Assembly (NCBI GenBank): GCA_002772495.1
Contig: PCSX01000002.1
Location: 1-8,197 of the forward strand
Direction of reading: 5' to 3'
Length of the DNA stretch: 8,197 nt
From: Candidatus Vogelbacteria bacterium CG22_combo_CG10-13_8_21_14_all_37_9
GTDB lineage: Bacteria > Patescibacteriota > Minisyncoccia > Phycocordibacterales > XYD1-FULL-46-19
Numbering within the stretch: position 1 is the stretch's first letter; each line of letters starts with the position of its first letter. Below, piece after piece: positions 1 through 5,828 of this stretch. Under the pieces are notes generated by a model. That model did not search any database and had not been told where the DNA came from. It saw nothing but the letters and a program-made list of their open reading frames with translations. Position numbers and translations under genes: made by a program.

Positions 1-51
1 AAAATAGAAATACTCCAAATCATCTCTTATTTCCACTACCCAAAAATTCAT
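1..51 (-). CDS. possible 5' end of an unidentified gene running off the left edge
   Basis: An ATG at 51-49 opens a minus-strand frame of 17 codons with no stop before the window edge, reading MNFWVVEIRDDLEYFYF. The same frame stays open upstream to a TAG at 132-130, so a longer start through the GC-rich block at 74-112 is formally possible, although ATG is the natural choice. No Shine-Dalgarno is visible, which is normal for this window. The fragment is too short to assign to a family. It lies downstream of the murF terminator, so it would belong to a new transcription unit. The plus strand also has an open frame from base 1 to a stop at 70-72, so the coding strand is not certain. Confidence 0.2.
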   Translation of the reverse strand, partial: MNFWVVEIRDDLEYFYF

Positions 52-81
52 AAAATACGAATTCTTACTTAACCCGTTACC

Positions 82-106
82 TGCCCGCCCTCCCGATAGT
101 CGGGCA
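82..106. repeat. GC-rich palindromic block (REP-like candidate)
   Basis: TGCCCG at 82-87 is the reverse complement of CGGGCA at 101-106, and inside it CCCGA (92-96) pairs with TCGGG (100-104) around a 3-nt loop. The surrounding block (about 74-112) is clearly richer in G+C than the AT-rich DNA on both sides. It is not followed by a T-run, so it is not a typical terminator. It looks like a small dispersed intergenic palindrome, but only one copy lies in this window, so its repetitive nature is an inference. Confidence 0.35.
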
Positions 107-208
107 TTCGCTCCATAGAGCAGATTAGCCTAAAAAATTTACCTGAACACCTTGACGATAACATTTTTAAAAGCTCTAAACAACTTCAACTGAATCCTCT
201 ATCCTTTT

Positions 209-250
209 AAAAGTCATCCCTACAAACTCAAGTTTGTAGGGATGACTTTT
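209..250 (-). terminator. perfect 20-bp hairpin ending the mraZ-murF operon
   Basis: Positions 209-228 are perfectly complementary to 231-250, separated only by CA (229-230). The arms begin with AAAA and end with TTTT, so either strand would give a stem finishing in four U residues. It lies 57 bp beyond the murF stop, with no gene in between, and is the obvious end point for the dcw transcript. The U-tract is short and is followed by AAAA on the minus strand, so efficiency may be modest. The symmetric design would also stop any plus-strand transcript. Confidence 0.7.
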
Positions 251-306
251 GAGATATAATTTAGTTAAATTTTTATCTTTAATTTTTAATTTTAAACTTT
301 TAATTT

Positions 307-1614
307 TTAACGTTTCTGCCACTCCTTTTCCTGACGACACAATAATTTCTCCTTATCCTCCGGATGGGCCATCACTTCTTCTACGACTTTTTCCAAACGC
401 ATCCCCTGAGAACCTTTGAGATAAACAAGGTCACCAGTTTTAATTAATTTTTCTAAAAATTTACCAGCCATCTCTGCTTCATCAAAATGATGAATATTTT
501 TAGGATCTAAACCACCTTCTTCTGCACCTTCAGCAATAAATTTTGATCGCAGACCAATTAAAATTAAATGCTCGACAATTTTCCCTACTCGAGTCCCGAT
601 CGCCCGATGAGCCGGAACGGTATAAGAACCGAGCTCCAACATATCTCCCAACACGGCAATCTTCCTACCTGTCACTTTTATTTCTTCTAAAACATCCAGT
701 CCCGCTTCCATCGCAACTGGTGACGCATTATAAGTATCATCTAATAAAATAGAATTTTTAATCCCCTCAATCAAATTTAAACGACCGGGCGGTAAAACTA
801 AATTAGTTAAGGCTTCCAACATCAACACTGGATTGAGACCTTGAGAGGCTCCAACCGCAAAAGCGGCTAAGGCGGCCGAAATTTGATGACGACTTAAAAC
901 TTGATATAAACGAATGGGTAAAGAACCACCCTGATAATCAATCTTAAAGGTCAGACCGTCAATTTCTTCGTCTTTATATAAGAGCTGATCATTGGAAGCT
1001 ATGACCGTCGCTTGAGGATTAAAACCATAACTCAAAACTTGACCCTTAGTAGTATCCGCAAAAGATTTAACCACTTCATCATCAAAATTTAAAATCGCCC
1101 AAGCTTCTGGACCTAAAGTTTTTAAAAGATAAGTTTTTTCTTCAACTAATTGTTCTTTTGATTTAAAAAATTCAATATGAACCGGAATATCTGGTAAGCG
1201 AGTGATGACCACGATATCAAATTTAATCCAAGAGGCAATTTTTTTGATATCACCGGGATGATCAGCTCCAATTTCTAAGACTAACCATTCGGGATAAGCT
1301 TGACGAAAAATCAGTAACATCAAACCATGAACAATAATCTCAACCCAACCTAGAGGATCATTCCAAGCACTTCGACTGCCTAAAATAGTTAGAGGCACCC
1401 CTAATTCACTATTGTAACTTTTTTCACTTTTTCGGATTCGATACTGACTGGCCAAAACTATCGCCACGGCATCTTTAGTGGAAGTTTTCCCGACCGAACC
1501 AGTAATTCCCACAATTCGCGGTCTATATTTATTTAAAATTAGACGCGCCTCTAATTGTAGAATGTTAGCAACAATTTTTTTTAAACCTTGTTTAAGATAA
1601 AAGAAGAAAAGCAT
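307..1614 (-). CDS. murF: UDP-N-acetylmuramoyl-tripeptide--D-alanyl-D-alanine ligase, N-terminally reduced
   Basis: This 435-aa Mur ligase should join D-Ala-D-Ala to UDP-MurNAc-tripeptide with ATP in the cytoplasm, the last soluble step before lipid I. Visible motifs are the P-loop GITGSVGKTSTKD (36-48), LEIGADHPGD (113-122), the K160 region where Mur ligases carry a carbamylated lysine, NFDDE (176-180), LDDTYNASP (291-299), VLGDMLELG (321-329) and YLKGSQGMRLE (398-408). In the classical enzyme the P-loop follows a substrate-binding domain of roughly 80-100 residues; here it starts at residue 36, so that domain is missing and a short hydrophobic/basic leader replaces it. A hydrophobic insertion lies at about 85-107. 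The start cannot easily be longer, because ATG follows the ftsI stop by 2 bp. There is no Shine-Dalgarno, so translation is probably coupled to ftsI. A MurF-like paralogue of altered substrate range is the alternative. Confidence 0.9.
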   Translation of the reverse strand: MLFFFYLKQGLKKIVANILQLEARLILNKYRPRIVGITGSVGKTSTKDAVAIVLASQYRIRKSEKSYNSELGVPLTILGSRSAWNDPLGWVEIIVHGLMLLIFRQAYPEWLVLEIGADHPGDIKKIASWIKFDIVVITRLPDIPVHIEFFKSKEQLVEEKTYLLKTLGPEAWAILNFDDEVVKSFADTTKGQVLSYGFNPQATVIASNDQLLYKDEEIDGLTFKIDYQGGSLPIRLYQVLSRHQISAALAAFAVGASQGLNPVLMLEALTNLVLPPGRLNLIEGIKNSILLDDTYNASPVAMEAGLDVLEEIKVTGRKIAVLGDMLELGSYTVPAHRAIGTRVGKIVEHLILIGLRSKFIAEGAEEGGLDPKNIHHFDEAEMAGKFLEKLIKTGDLVYLKGSQGMRLEKVVEEVMAHPEDKEKLLCRQEKEWQKR

Positions 1615-1616
1615 AA

Positions 1617-3323
1617 TTAACGATCAGGTGGTAATTCGTAATAACTAGTCAAAAAGTGATTTAAATTTATAAATGATTCGGTCAAAGTTTCAGAAGCATA
1701 TTTTGCTCCCTGTGGATTATAAGCATACAAAAAAATTAGAAAACGAGCTTTGGAAGCCGGAAAATAACCAAAAAATGAATGTAAGTACCTATCATCATAA
1801 TAACCGCCTCCACCTGATTTGGCAATCTGAGCTGTACCAGTCTTAGCCGCCACCGAATAATGCTCTTGTTTAAATTTTCCTCCAGCTAAAGCCGTATCGA
1901 CGACGACCGATAACATCCGACTGATCTCCAGACTAGTGGCTGGTTTTAAAACTTGACGAATGGCCGTCACCGGAGTGGTTTTAACTAAAAGATTAGTATA
2001 ATTGATTTGTTTAATCACATGAGGAGTAATTAATTTCCCACCATTAGCCAAAGTCGCCAAGGCTCGAGTCATATTAATTGGCGTAATGTTAATACCCTGA
2101 CCAAAAGACATATTGGCATATTCCAATTCCCGTTTACTATTTAAATTGCCAGTTAGACCGATTGCTTCATTAGGTAAATCAATGTTAGTTTTTTCTCCAA
2201 AACCATAATCCATAAAATAGTCATAAAATTTTTGATGACCGAGCTCTTGCATGGCAAAAGTGGCACCTAGATTTAAGGATTTATTTAACACTTCTTGCAT
2301 TGAAGTAAGTCCTCGGATTTTATGATCAAAATTTGAAATTTTCCGACCATTTAAAATAATCGAACCCTTGTCATTGTAAGTGGTACTGGCAGTGATCGCT
2401 CCAGTATCCAAAGCCGCCGCTAGAGTTAAGGGTTTAAAAATTGAGCCCATTTCATAATTTTTCTCCACTAAAGGATTATTCAAAACATCAATATTAGTTT
2501 GTTTTTTATTAGGATCAAAATTAGGCAAAGCGGCCATAGCATAAATTGCCCCCGTTTCGGGATTGATGATAATCGCCCCAACTGAATCGGGGTGCCACTT
2601 ATCAGAAAAAGCAGTCAACTCTCTTTCTAAAGTATTTTGGACGATTGGTTCTATCGTCAAAACAATATCCCCTTCGGAGCCAAAACTTTTATTTTTCAAG
2701 GCTGAATTAAAATCAGCAAAAACTTCCGCAAAAAAATTTACTTTTAGACCATCATTGTGACGACTTAAAATATCATTAACACTCTTTTCCAAACCATAAC
2801 GACCTAAATATTGATCACCTCGATAAGCCATAAAACCAATCAAATGAGAGGCGGTCTTAGCTCCGGGATAAAAACGCCATTTTTGTTTATGAATATAAAC
2901 TCCGGGTAATTTAGTAGCCAAAATTTTATCAGCCGAAGCTTGATCGATTCGGGAAGCAATTTCTTGGTAATGATAATTCTTATCTAAAGCATCCTTCATA
3001 AAACTAGCTTGCTCTAAAGGAAAAATATTAGCTAGAGTCTGATAAGTAGAAGTGGCATCGAGAATTAACTGCGGATTAATCGTCACCAAATAACCAACTT
3101 TCAATGTCGCCGCCGAAACTAAATTGCCAGTTTTAGTGGTAAAAAAAATACTGCCCCGATCAAAAGCGTTACTAGTCGGTCGAAGATATTGACGATCAGC
3201 TTCATCACTATAATTATCACCGTTAATAATTTGAATATAAAATAACCGGACCACAAAAAGACCAGCGACCAAAATTAGACCGAGAGCAATAAAACGAGTT
3301 CGAGCCTGAGTATCAAATTTCAT
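1617..3323 (-). CDS. ftsI: septal peptidoglycan transpeptidase (class B penicillin-binding protein)
   Basis: A 568-aa FtsI/PBP3-type D,D-transpeptidase that cross-links peptidoglycan at the division site. It has a short cytoplasmic start, one membrane helix (about 11-31), a PBP dimerisation/pedestal region (about 50-210) and a C-terminal transpeptidase domain. The three active-site motifs are intact: S294-I-F-K297 (SxxK, acylated serine), S349-L-N351 (SxN) and K494-T-G-T-A. The segment after the membrane helix reads DRGSIFFTTKTGNLVS (55-70), so the usual 'RGxIxDRNG' is altered after the RG. The ATG follows the ftsL stop by 2 bp without a Shine-Dalgarno. FtsI is expected to act with FtsL next door, and with an FtsW glycosyltransferase that is not in this window. 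The product could also be called a generic class B PBP, but its position between ftsL and murF favours FtsI. Confidence 0.93.
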   Translation of the reverse strand: MKFDTQARTRFIALGLILVAGLFVVRLFYIQIINGDNYSDEADRQYLRPTSNAFDRGSIFFTTKTGNLVSAATLKVGYLVTINPQLILDATSTYQTLANIFPLEQASFMKDALDKNYHYQEIASRIDQASADKILATKLPGVYIHKQKWRFYPGAKTASHLIGFMAYRGDQYLGRYGLEKSVNDILSRHNDGLKVNFFAEVFADFNSALKNKSFGSEGDIVLTIEPIVQNTLERELTAFSDKWHPDSVGAIIINPETGAIYAMAALPNFDPNKKQTNIDVLNNPLVEKNYEMGSIFKPLTLAAALDTGAITASTTYNDKGSIILNGRKISNFDHKIRGLTSMQEVLNKSLNLGATFAMQELGHQKFYDYFMDYGFGEKTNIDLPNEAIGLTGNLNSKRELEYANMSFGQGINITPINMTRALATLANGGKLITPHVIKQINYTNLLVKTTPVTAIRQVLKPATSLEISRMLSVVVDTALAGGKFKQEHYSVAAKTGTAQIAKSGGGGYYDDRYLHSFFGYFPASKARFLIFLYAYNPQGAKYASETLTESFINLNHFLTSYYELPPDR

Positions 3324-3325
3324 TT

Positions 3326-3646
3326 TTAACGAGAGAAAGATAGATTGTGATCAGACAGCGGTCTATCTCGATAAACAAAATTACTATCTTTAGGGGTTTC
3401 CACAAAGCCAAAACTTAGAGCTAAAGCCTTATCGATGGTCGCCATTTTAGCCAAATAGGCTGTTTCCTCCACCGCTAAATTAGCTTCAATCTCGGTAATC
3501 GCTTCTTCATTCTGACGTCGTTCGTTGACTAAAAAAACTGAAGTATTGACTAGATAAATATAAGCCAAGCCCAACAATAAAAATACAACTAAGAGCCCGC
3601 TAGTAGCGAGATTAAGATTAAAATAATTGTTAGCAGTTTTAGTCAT
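3326..3646 (-). CDS. ftsL: FtsL-like bitopic division protein
   Basis: A 106-aa protein with one predicted membrane helix (about 16-34), a basic NERRQ stretch after it, and a charged helical region (about 41-75) with the heptad-like spacing expected of a coiled coil. The tail is short and polar. FtsL sequences are poorly conserved, so the call rests on topology, size (family members are usually about 100-120 aa) and position between rsmH and ftsI, where FtsL is standard. Its known role is to hold the septal synthase FtsW-FtsI in an active divisome complex. The N-terminus is outside-in (type II) by the positive-inside rule only weakly, because basic residues occur on both sides. The start is 15 bp after rsmH, with no Shine-Dalgarno. 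Sequence evidence alone would support only 'small membrane protein'. Confidence 0.75.
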   Translation of the reverse strand: MTKTANNYFNLNLATSGLLVVFLLLGLAYIYLVNTSVFLVNERRQNEEAITEIEANLAVEETAYLAKMATIDKALALSFGFVETPKDSNFVYRDRPLSDHNLSFSR

Positions 3647-3661
3647 ATTTAAAAATATTGA

Positions 3662-4555
3662 TTAATTTTTCTTGAGCACTCGTAATTGAGCACTGCGAGA
3701 CCGTGGATTAGACAGAACCTCCGTCCGCTCTGGTTTAATAACATGTTTAGAGACTAGACTCGCTTCAGCAGAGATAACTTTAGCTCGGAAAAAATTTTTA
3801 ACTAAACGGGCTTCCAGACTGTGAAAAGAAATTACCGCTAGTCGACCACCAGGACTTAAAACATTCCAAGCTCCAACGAGACCAGCACTGAGAGAATCTA
3901 ATTCGCTATTAACAGCCATCCGCAGGGCTTGAAAAGTTTTAGTGGCTGAATTAATTTTTCTTTTCTGATACCAAATTGGAACACTAGCCTCAATAATAGC
4001 GACTAAATCAAAAGTGCTTTTAATTGGTTTTTCGGCTCGAGCGGTCACAATAGCTTTGGCAATGGCTTTGGCAAAACGTTCTTCACCGAAACCAGTCAAA
4101 ATAGTAGATAAACTTTCTTCCGACCAATCATTCACAATAGTATAAGCGGTCGTATCATCAGCTAAGGGTTGATTGTTTAAAGTCATCAGCAAAGGTTCAT
4201 CCCGTAAAAAAGAAAAACCGCGACCAGACATTTCTAATTGATCAGAACTCCAACCTAAATCAAATAAAATAGCTTCGAATGGGCCAAGTTTAGCTTCAGT
4301 CATGACTTTTTCTAAATCACGAAAATTAGCTTGAATTAAATGAGTAGGGGTGGGAGAATTTTTTAAAGTGGCCGTCGCTCGTTTCAGTGATTCAGCGTCA
4401 GCATCAAGACCAACTAAAAGTCCGCTGGGACCAATTTTTTCACTAAGCAAAAGAGCGTGTCCCCCATTACCAAGGGTGGCATCTAAAACCCGTGAACCAG
4501 GTTTTAAATTAAGAGATTCGATGGTTGATTGTAAAAGAACAGGTAAATGAGCCAT
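3662..4555 (-). CDS. rsmH: 16S rRNA (cytosine-1402-N4)-methyltransferase
   Basis: A 297-aa RsmH (MraW) that transfers a methyl group from S-adenosylmethionine to N4 of C1402 in 16S rRNA, at the ribosomal P site. The start MAHLPVLLQ is characteristic. The SAM motif DATLGNGGH spans 25-33, the catalytic-region motif FDLGWSSDQL 98-107, GFGEERFAKAIA 155-166, ATKTFQALRMAVN 204-216, ISFHSLEARLVKNFF 242-256 and NPRSRSAQLR 283-292. The 'HPAT' usual before TFQALR reads NSAT here. The length is near the family norm of about 300-315. The ATG begins one base after the mraZ stop, so the two are almost certainly translated together; an AGGA about 12 nt upstream, inside mraZ, is a weak ribosome-binding candidate. 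Position directly after mraZ is the classic dcw order. Confidence 0.97.
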   Translation of the reverse strand: MAHLPVLLQSTIESLNLKPGSRVLDATLGNGGHALLLSEKIGPSGLLVGLDADAESLKRATATLKNSPTPTHLIQANFRDLEKVMTEAKLGPFEAILFDLGWSSDQLEMSGRGFSFLRDEPLLMTLNNQPLADDTTAYTIVNDWSEESLSTILTGFGEERFAKAIAKAIVTARAEKPIKSTFDLVAIIEASVPIWYQKRKINSATKTFQALRMAVNSELDSLSAGLVGAWNVLSPGGRLAVISFHSLEARLVKNFFRAKVISAEASLVSKHVIKPERTEVLSNPRSRSAQLRVLKKN

Positions 4556-4556
4556 A

Positions 4557-4991
4557 TTAGAACATTCCTAATTCACCCATTTTTTCCGCTAACAGATCAG
4601 CCTGACCTTCAATCCGTTGAGTATTCTCTTCCCACTTCGTTTCGTCCCAAAGCTCTAAGCGACGACTGACACCGACAACTACAACTTTAGTTTTCAACTC
4701 GGCGAAGTTTTTAAGGAAATCTGGAATCAGAATTCGACCAAGACTATCGATTTCAGTCGGAGCAGCACCAGCAAAAATAAAACGGGCTAAATCACGAGAA
4801 TCAATTCGGCCCACCGGCATTTTTTCTAATTCTTCGGTAAAGCGTTGCCATTCAGATAAGGGGTGGACAAACAAACATTTATCGAAACCACGAGAAATAA
4901 TGACTTTTTTACCTAATTCCTTACGAAAATTGGCGGGGACAGAAATCCTCTTTTTGTCATCTAGATTGTGTCTGTACTCGCCGATTAACAT
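4557..4991 (-). CDS. mraZ: MraZ transcriptional regulator of the division/cell wall cluster
   Basis: A 144-aa protein with the two tandem SpoVT/AbrB-like units of the MraZ family, each with its DxxxR signature: D11-D-K-K-R15 and D82-S-L-G-R86. The start MLIGEYRHNLDDKKRISVPA is typical, as is the second unit 'TEIDSLGRILIP'. MraZ proteins form ring-shaped oligomers that bind tandem GTGGG-like direct repeats in their own promoter and control the downstream dcw genes. Exactly such repeats lie at 5030-5075 just upstream, so autoregulation is likely. It is the first gene of the mraZ-rsmH-ftsL-ftsI-murF unit. The ATG at 4991 lacks a Shine-Dalgarno; the leader instead has a 10-nt tandem repeat right before the start. 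In Bacteria generally MraZ can repress or activate, and which applies here cannot be read from the sequence. Confidence 0.97.
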   Translation of the reverse strand: MLIGEYRHNLDDKKRISVPANFRKELGKKVIISRGFDKCLFVHPLSEWQRFTEELEKMPVGRIDSRDLARFIFAGAAPTEIDSLGRILIPDFLKNFAELKTKVVVVGVSRRLELWDETKWEENTQRIEGQADLLAEKMGELGMF

Positions 4992-4994
4992 AAA

Positions 4995-5014
4995 TCAATA
5001 GCTATCAATGGCTA
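4995..5014 (-). repeat. two tandem 10-nt units in the mraZ leader
   Basis: On the minus strand the 20 bases end 3 nt before the mraZ ATG and read TAGCCATTGA then TAGCTATTGA, differing at one base. They lie in the predicted 5' untranslated region, where a Shine-Dalgarno would normally be. The 10-nt period matches that of the MraZ boxes upstream, but the motif differs (no GTGG). They may be chance, an extra protein site, or a translation-start element. Confidence 0.45.
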
Positions 5015-5029
5015 CTAAAAGTGTGTTGC

Positions 5030-5075
5030 CCCACTTCTTACCACTGCATTAACATTATATCCCACAACCTACCAC
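5030..5075 (-). promoter_or_regulatory. probable MraZ operator: two GTGGT-N5-GTGGG pairs
   Basis: Read on the minus strand, GTGGT (5075-5071) is followed after 5 nt by GTGGG (5065-5061), and again GTGGT (5044-5040) after 5 nt by GTGGG (5034-5030). Unit starts are 10, 21 and 10 bases apart, so all boxes sit on about the same face of the helix. Characterised MraZ proteins bind tandem TGGG/GTGG-type boxes spaced by 5 nt, and the mraZ gene is immediately downstream. One pair lies between the -35 and -10 hexamers and the other just after the expected transcription start, an arrangement that suits repression. The binding itself is inferred. Confidence 0.8.
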
Positions 5076-5083
5076 TAGACCAA
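5054..5083 (-). promoter_or_regulatory. sigma-70-type promoter of the mraZ operon
   Basis: On the minus strand TTGGTC (5083-5078) is followed by an 18-nt spacer and a perfect TATAAT (5059-5054). Transcription would start near 5047, giving a leader of about 55 nt before the mraZ ATG. The spacer and the early transcribed region contain the GTGG boxes of the probable MraZ operator. Only one promoter is evident for the five genes, which are separated by 15 bp or less. Confidence 0.75.
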
Positions 5084-5102
5084 ATTTTAACTGTGGATAT
5101 CT

Positions 5103-5147
5103 AAAAACCAGCCTTGATTTTGTTAATCAAAATCAAGGCTGGTTTTT
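5103..5147. terminator. perfect 20-bp inverted repeat, bidirectional terminator-like
   Basis: Positions 5103-5122 are exactly complementary to 5128-5147 around the loop TTAAT. The arms start with AAAAA and end with TTTTT, so both strands give a strong stem with a five-U end. It stands between the terminator of the 140-aa protein gene and the mraZ promoter, and so acts as a second barrier that would isolate mraZ from read-through. It has the same build as the hairpin after murF (20 perfect pairs, tiny loop, A-tract and T-tract ends) but a different sequence. Confidence 0.65.
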
Positions 5148-5201
5148 AAACAATCTCTTTAATTACCCCCCATATGTCAGTCATCTGGAAAAAAGCTAAA
5201 A

Positions 5202-5258
5202 CAAAAACCCCGCTTTAATCACAAACGAAGATTTTGTTTGTGATTTCTAAACGAGGTT
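5202..5258 (-). terminator. intrinsic terminator of the 140-aa membrane protein gene
   Basis: On the minus strand an outer stem AACCTCGTTT (5258-5249) pairs with AAGCGGGGTT (5215-5206) with two G-U pairs, and an inner perfect 10-bp stem AATCACAAAC/GTTTGTGATT closes a 9-nt loop. It is followed by TTTTTGTTTT. The outer stem starts 7 bases after the TGA stop at 5268-5266, so it clearly belongs to that gene. The T-run on one side only makes it directional, unlike the two symmetric hairpins of this window. Confidence 0.85.
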
Positions 5259-5265
5259 ACTTTCA

Positions 5266-5688
5266 TCAGCGACGTTTCCAATCTATCACTAGATAAGTAG
5301 AGGTCGAAATAGTGTCATTCAGGAAACCACCTAAGCTTAAGCCCGGAATCTCGGCAATCAAAATCTCATCACCAAGCTTCCAGTTAAAACTAGTTAGTCC
5401 CGGAACAGTTCTAGTATCAACTAGTGCCGTTAAAACTTGAGACTCTGTACCAAATTTTTTCAACTGCACTTGCATCAAACTAGAATCTTTATTGGGGAGA
5501 TTGATAATTGGAACCGGAAAGGATATTAATTCAAACCAGCCCCAAGTTTTAGCAACAACTGACTTGTTTTGGCTCAAACCTTCCACCAACTTTCTTGAAC
5601 CACTAAAGAAGAAAGCCCCGAAAGAAAGTAAGCCAAACAGTAGGATGACCAAAAAGATAATTTTGACTCGACCATTTTTCTTCAACAT
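5266..5688 (-). CDS. unknown single-pass membrane-anchored protein, 140 aa
   Basis: I do not recognise this protein. It has a basic start (MLKKNGRVK), one strong hydrophobic helix (about 9-28) that should act as an uncleaved anchor or signal peptide, and a C-terminal region of about 110 residues expected outside the membrane. There is no cysteine, so it is not a lipoprotein. The outer part mixes short hydrophobic beta-like stretches (VLTALVDT, EILIAEIPG, TYLVIDW) with polar loops and ends in WKRR. There are no catalytic motifs I can name, and no LPxTG signal. The ATG at 5688 is well supported by AAAGGAG 6 nt upstream. The stop is doubled (TGA TGA). It forms its own unit, with a promoter at 5749-5778 and a terminator at 5202-5258, between lysS and mraZ. 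Reality as a gene is well supported by these signals; its function is open. Confidence 0.85.
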   Translation of the reverse strand: MLKKNGRVKIIFLVILLFGLLSFGAFFFSGSRKLVEGLSQNKSVVAKTWGWFELISFPVPIINLPNKDSSLMQVQLKKFGTESQVLTALVDTRTVPGLTSFNWKLGDEILIAEIPGLSLGGFLNDTISTSTYLVIDWKRR

Positions 5689-5694
5689 TTCTCA

Positions 5695-5701
5695 CTCCTT
5701 T
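5695..5701 (-). promoter_or_regulatory. strong Shine-Dalgarno for the 140-aa protein
   Basis: AAAGGAG lies 6 nt before the ATG at 5688 on the minus strand. It fixes this start and is the only clear Shine-Dalgarno in front of any gene in the window, which shows that the organism can use anti-SD pairing even though the neighbouring genes do not display it. Confidence 0.85.
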
Positions 5702-5748
5702 CTTCTTTTAGGTTAAGACAAAAGACCCATAGACAATTTCTACTAATT

Positions 5749-5778
5749 ATAATATCACTAAAATTAAATCTCCGTCAA
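5749..5778 (-). promoter_or_regulatory. extended -10 promoter of the 140-aa protein gene
   Basis: On the minus strand TTGACG (5778-5773) is followed by an 18-nt spacer and TATTAT (5754-5749), preceded by TGA, which gives an extended -10. An AT-rich stretch lies upstream of the -35. The expected start is about 5742, leaving a leader of some 53 nt that contains the Shine-Dalgarno. It is among the best promoters seen here. No true terminator for lysS is visible before it, only AT-only imperfect symmetry around 5800-5825. Confidence 0.75.
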
Positions 5779-5828
5779 AAAAATAGTTGTCAGTACTAGA
5801 TAAATAATTTAATAATTTATTTTTATTT

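Larger units (their letters stand above)
52..306. other. gene-poor intergenic stretch after murF
   Basis: No convincing coding region is seen on either strand here. It holds a GC-rich palindromic block near 82-106, a perfect hairpin at 209-250, and an AT-only stretch (about 255-306) made of irregular TTTTTAA-type units just after the murF stop. The short open frame that crosses part of it is treated with the left-edge gene fragment. No tRNA-like cloverleaf or CRISPR-like repeat was found by eye. Confidence 0.6.

Noticed and set aside
255..260. TATAAT on the plus strand
   Set aside because: There is no good -35 at proper spacing and no plus-strand gene downstream; it is expected by chance in such AT-rich DNA.
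543..752. Plus-strand frame within murF
   Set aside because: It is antisense to conserved murF motifs, without start signals or recognisable product; the same holds for the plus-strand frames inside ftsI, rsmH and greA.
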